From: CAYMSO01 sp964393185
Lineage (GTDB): Bacteria; Patescibacteriota; Dojkabacteria; J137
Assembly: GCA_964393185.1 (NCBI GenBank)
Contig: CAYMSO010000005.1
Span: 1 to 64,000, forward strand
DNA: 64,000 nucleotides
Reading direction: 5' to 3'
The position numbers and the translations under genes are program-made. Positions 61,594 to 64,000 of this stretch are shown one piece after another (positions within the stretch are counted from its first letter, which is position 1; each line of letters begins with the position of its first letter). The notes under the pieces are model-generated. The model was given only the letters and a program-made list of their open reading frames with translations, made no database searches and was not told the origin of the DNA.

Positions 61594-62904
61594 TTAAATA
61601 TCCTCGAATCTCTGTTCTGGAGCAATAAATTTTAAATTTACTTTGCCAACACCACCATTTCTATGTTTAGCAATAATTACATCTATTTTTTTGTCATCAG
61701 AATTTTCTTCTTCGTCGGTAATAATTTCTCGGCTTAAAAATATTACCAAATCTGCATCTTGCTCTATAGATCCAGATTCCCTCAAATCTGATAGTTGCGG
61801 CATCCGATCCTGCCTGTTTTCGACCGCACGATTCAACTGAGAAAGCGCAATTATAGGGATGTTTAGTTCTCTTGCGAGAATTTTGAGAGATCGAGATATT
61901 TCTCCAACTGCCTGCGCTCTGTTATCTATGTCTCGGGTTGTCATTAACTGCAAGTAGTCAATTATTATCAAATCCAATCCATTTTCCATAGCCAATTTTC
62001 TTGCTTTGCTTCGAAGCTGCATCATAGAGATACCAGGTGTATCATTTATAAATATCTTAGCTTCGCCAAGTTTACCTGTAGCTTCGGGTATTCTTTTAAA
62101 TTCACTTTCATTTAAATTTCCCATTCTTAACCTCCACAAATTTGCATGCATCTGTTGAGCCATCATTCTTTCCATAACTTGAACTGCGGGCATTTCTAGC
62201 GAAAAATAAGCTACAGATTTATGTTCAGAAACAGCCGCTTCTCTTGCCATGTGCACTGCAAACGCAGATTTACCAACACTTGGCCTTGCAGCAAGAATTA
62301 TTAAGTCAGATTTGTGTAAACCTCCCAAAATATTATCGATATTTTTAAGACCAGTAGATAGGCCCCTTAATGCATTTGGGTTTTTAGCATACTCATCGGC
62401 TCTTTCCATTTGCATTTCCAAAAGTGTCGCAGAATCAAAAAAATCTCTTGTTGCGCTGTCGGTAGATAAACCTAACAAGTTTGATTCTAATTCATCCAGA
62501 ATATCTTCTATTTCTCGATTTTCTTCTCTTGCGGACTCATCTAGTTTAGATCCGTAAGAAATTAAACTTCTTCGAGTTGCTTTTTCTTTAACAATGACAG
62601 CATAATCATAAATGTTAGCTGAAGTAGGAACTTCCGCAACTATTTCGGAAAGATAGGCAGCACCACCCGATTGCTTAATTTTTTTGTTTTTCTTTAACTC
62701 ATCTGTAATTGTTAGTACATCTATTGCTCTATTTTCAACAAATAATTTATCTATTGTTGAGTAAATTAAAGAGTGTCTGGGATCGTAAAAATAGTCAGCT
62801 CTGAGTATGTCATGAACTTTGCTTAGAGAGTCCGGATCTATCAAAATAGATCCTATAACAGCCTTCTCGGCTTCAAGATTTTGAGGCGGGACTCGCAAAT
62901 CCAT
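61594..62904 (-). CDS. dnaB: Replicative DNA helicase DnaB
   Basis: A 436-residue hexameric 5'-3' helicase. The N-terminal primase-interacting domain starts LRVPPQNLEAEKAVIGSILIDPDSL; a linker follows; the RecA-like core has LIILAARPSVGKSAFAVHMA (Walker A), SLEMPAVQVMERMMAQ, LDLIIIDYLQLM (Walker B) and SQLNRAVENRQDRMPQLSDLRESGSIEQDADLVIFL. No intein and no truncation are seen. It lies 2 bases downstream of the MBL-like gene and is probably co-transcribed with it. Confidence 0.96.
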   Translation of the reverse strand: MDLRVPPQNLEAEKAVIGSILIDPDSLSKVHDILRADYFYDPRHSLIYSTIDKLFVENRAIDVLTITDELKKNKKIKQSGGAAYLSEIVAEVPTSANIYDYAVIVKEKATRRSLISYGSKLDESAREENREIEDILDELESNLLGLSTDSATRDFFDSATLLEMQMERADEYAKNPNALRGLSTGLKNIDNILGGLHKSDLIILAARPSVGKSAFAVHMAREAAVSEHKSVAYFSLEMPAVQVMERMMAQQMHANLWRLRMGNLNESEFKRIPEATGKLGEAKIFINDTPGISMMQLRSKARKLAMENGLDLIIIDYLQLMTTRDIDNRAQAVGEISRSLKILARELNIPIIALSQLNRAVENRQDRMPQLSDLRESGSIEQDADLVIFLSREIITDEEENSDDKKIDVIIAKHRNGGVGKVNLKFIAPEQRFEDI

Positions 62905-62906
62905 TG

Positions 62907-63434
62907 CTAATGTAGAATTATTAATCTAGTTAAAACATCTTCTTCGACGTTGAATGTTTCTTCTTCTAATTTCAAATCACCCGTTATTTCTTCTATATTC
63001 CCCTCTTTTTTTAATTCTAAGTTCTCTTTCTCGTCGTTATTATTAATGATTATAACTACTTCTGGGTCAAATTTCTTTATTAAACTAGATATAAAGCTAG
63101 CATTTATAAAAGGAAGAATTATTAAATTTATTGAGCCAATCTTATCTGTAAATTCTTTGCTTACTTCTACTACCTTGTCTACTGCCAATAAATTAATATT
63201 ATTTTTAAAACCTACAACAGCAGTGTTGATATGCATTTGATACGCATCTTCCTTAATTTCTTCAGCAATAAAACTCACTCCTTCGTATTCATATTCACCT
63301 GGTTTATCTATTGTATAAGTATTTTTTGCACTTACATTTATAATGATAGACTTAGAATTAGAAAAATCTAATTCAATTTTTGTCTTGTCTCTATTTACTA
63401 TAACTTTTGTATCTGATTGTTTTTTGATATTCAT
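62907..63434 (-). CDS. Metallo-beta-lactamase-fold-like protein without metal ligands
   Basis: A 175-residue protein resembling the UlaG-like metallo-beta-lactamase fold: KIELDFSNSKSIIINVS, then the recurrent DKPGEYEYEGVSFIAEEI, AVVGFKNNINLLAVDKVVE, and FDPEVVIIINNN. The H-x-H-x-D-H zinc motif is absent and the protein is short, so it is probably not an enzyme. Similar short 'PGEYE' proteins occur in Patescibacteria, but I cannot say what they do. It lies 2 bases before dnaB, likely the same transcript. Confidence 0.55.
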   Translation of the reverse strand: MNIKKQSDTKVIVNRDKTKIELDFSNSKSIIINVSAKNTYTIDKPGEYEYEGVSFIAEEIKEDAYQMHINTAVVGFKNNINLLAVDKVVEVSKEFTDKIGSINLIILPFINASFISSLIKKFDPEVVIIINNNDEKENLELKKEGNIEEITGDLKLEEETFNVEEDVLTRLIILH

Positions 63435-63639
63435 GAATAATTCTTAATAACTAAGTATAATACACTTCTGTTTGGTAGTGCCAACCAAAAGCTGGTGATA
63501 TTGCTAAGTCTAATTAGTTCTCTAAACGGTCAAGAATCTAAATATTTAGATAAAAAATGCATTAATATTCTAACATTAAAAGTACATTTTGTAGGAAGAA
63601 GTTCAAATTTAATGTAGCTAGTTGGAATTACTTTTTCGC

Positions 63640-63668
63640 TTTACTCCAGCCAGCTAAACAGCTATAAT
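63640..63668 (+). promoter_or_regulatory. rpmE promoter
   Basis: TTTACT (63640-63645) and a perfect TATAAT (63663-63668) are 17 bases apart, 35 bases before the L31 start codon. Confidence 0.55.
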
Positions 63669-63703
63669 TACATCTGATAAATTGAATTAAGAAAAAAATC
63701 ATT

Positions 63704-64000
63704 ATGAAAAAAGGAATTCATCCAATGTGGCACAATAATGCAAAGATTACTTCCAATGGAAAAGTTATAATGACTGCTGGGTCCACCAAAGAAGAATTGA
63801 CCGTAGAAATTTGGTCTGGTAACCATCCTTTCTATACAGGGCAAGAAATGCTAGTAGACACAGATAACTTGGTCGAAAAGTTTAATCAAAAATTAGAAAG
63901 CTCCAAAAAGTTAAAAGTTTCCGCACGTAATAAAAGAGAAAAAAGAAACAGAAGAAAACAATCAGAGTCAGCAGGTCAAGCTGTCACGCTTAAAGACATG
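63704..64000 (+). CDS. rpmE: 50S ribosomal protein L31, zinc-free type (partial at window edge)
   Basis: The first 99 residues of a ribosomal protein: MKKGIHPMWHNNAKITSNG, TAGSTKEELTVEIWSGNHPFYTGQEMLVD, VEKFNQKLE. The zinc-binding cysteines of the C+ form are replaced (TSNG and WSGNHP instead of Cys positions), so this is a C- form that needs no zinc. After about residue 65 a Lys/Arg-rich extension (KREKRNRRKQ) continues to the window edge with no stop seen. L31 bridges the 30S and 50S subunits. Confidence 0.9.
   Translation, partial: MKKGIHPMWHNNAKITSNGKVIMTAGSTKEELTVEIWSGNHPFYTGQEMLVDTDNLVEKFNQKLESSKKLKVSARNKREKRNRRKQSESAGQAVTLKDM

Overview
The window looks like a chromosome segment of a Patescibacteria (Candidate Phyla Radiation) bacterium. 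It is AT-rich and densely coded. Nearly all start codons lack a Shine-Dalgarno sequence. Many genes are lineage-specific small or membrane-anchored proteins, and there is one compact type IV pilus locus. TGA ends clear genes (the ThrRS-like gene at 16246, the delta'-like gene at 47180), so the standard bacterial code applies and the TGA-as-glycine lineages (Gracilibacteria, Absconditabacteria) are unlikely. I cannot name the lineage more precisely. Functions come from motifs I can read by eye; no search was run.

Layout. 1-6.3 kb is accessory: a TrmB-type regulator, a Panacea-domain antitoxin with an unknown partner, a Cys/His-rich membrane-anchored protein, tRNA-Val(TAC) with two broken tRNA-Val copies, tRNA-Phe(GAA) and surface proteins. 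6.4-14.4 kb holds murA, an S51 peptidase, an oligoribonuclease-type exonuclease, an HD protein, murB, mutL, a DUF192 protein and clpP. 14.5-17.4 kb carries tRNA-Val(GAC), a ThrRS-like protein that keeps the editing site but has lost the synthetase active site, and infC-rpmI-rplT, where infC appears to start at ATT. 17.4-27.5 kb has two class A penicillin-binding proteins, rsmD, a SpoU methyltransferase, recG, a Nudix hydrolase and a MerR regulator with paired operator-like sites.

27.5-31.5 kb is a decayed accessory patch: an ABC-F remnant, an IS3-type transposase remnant, a Gre-domain-only protein beside a second Gre fragment, a CYTH protein, a lone receiver domain and small unknown proteins. 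31.5-35.1 kb has tRNA-Ser(TGA), a possible cadmium-type carbonic anhydrase relative, a lipoprotein, nusB, rnc and rpsP. 35.1-46.4 kb is one long minus-strand type IV pilus cluster: pilB, pilT, pilC, two pilins, a prepilin peptidase, three pilin-like proteins, a PilX-like protein, then pilM, pilN and pilO. No secretin or PilP gene is present, as expected for a cell without a classical outer membrane.

46.5-54.2 kb holds a delta'-like clamp-loader fragment, gyrB, an HD nucleotidase and gyrA. 54.2-55.1 kb is apparently non-coding. 55.1-63.4 kb is a minus-strand block: an Fn3/membrane protein, ruvB, ruvA, ruvC, a YebC protein, an LCP/LytR_C protein, a membrane protein, tRNA-Leu(CAA), dnaB and a metallo-beta-lactamase-like protein without metal ligands. 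rpmE (L31) runs off the right edge.

Together the core genes cover peptidoglycan synthesis, translation, recombination and repair, DNA topology and replication, and pilus assembly. The observations most worth following are the editing-only ThrRS paralogue, the Panacea pair, the palindrome-interrupted tRNA-Val copies, the operator pair between merR and the second PBP, and the leaderless-type promoters.
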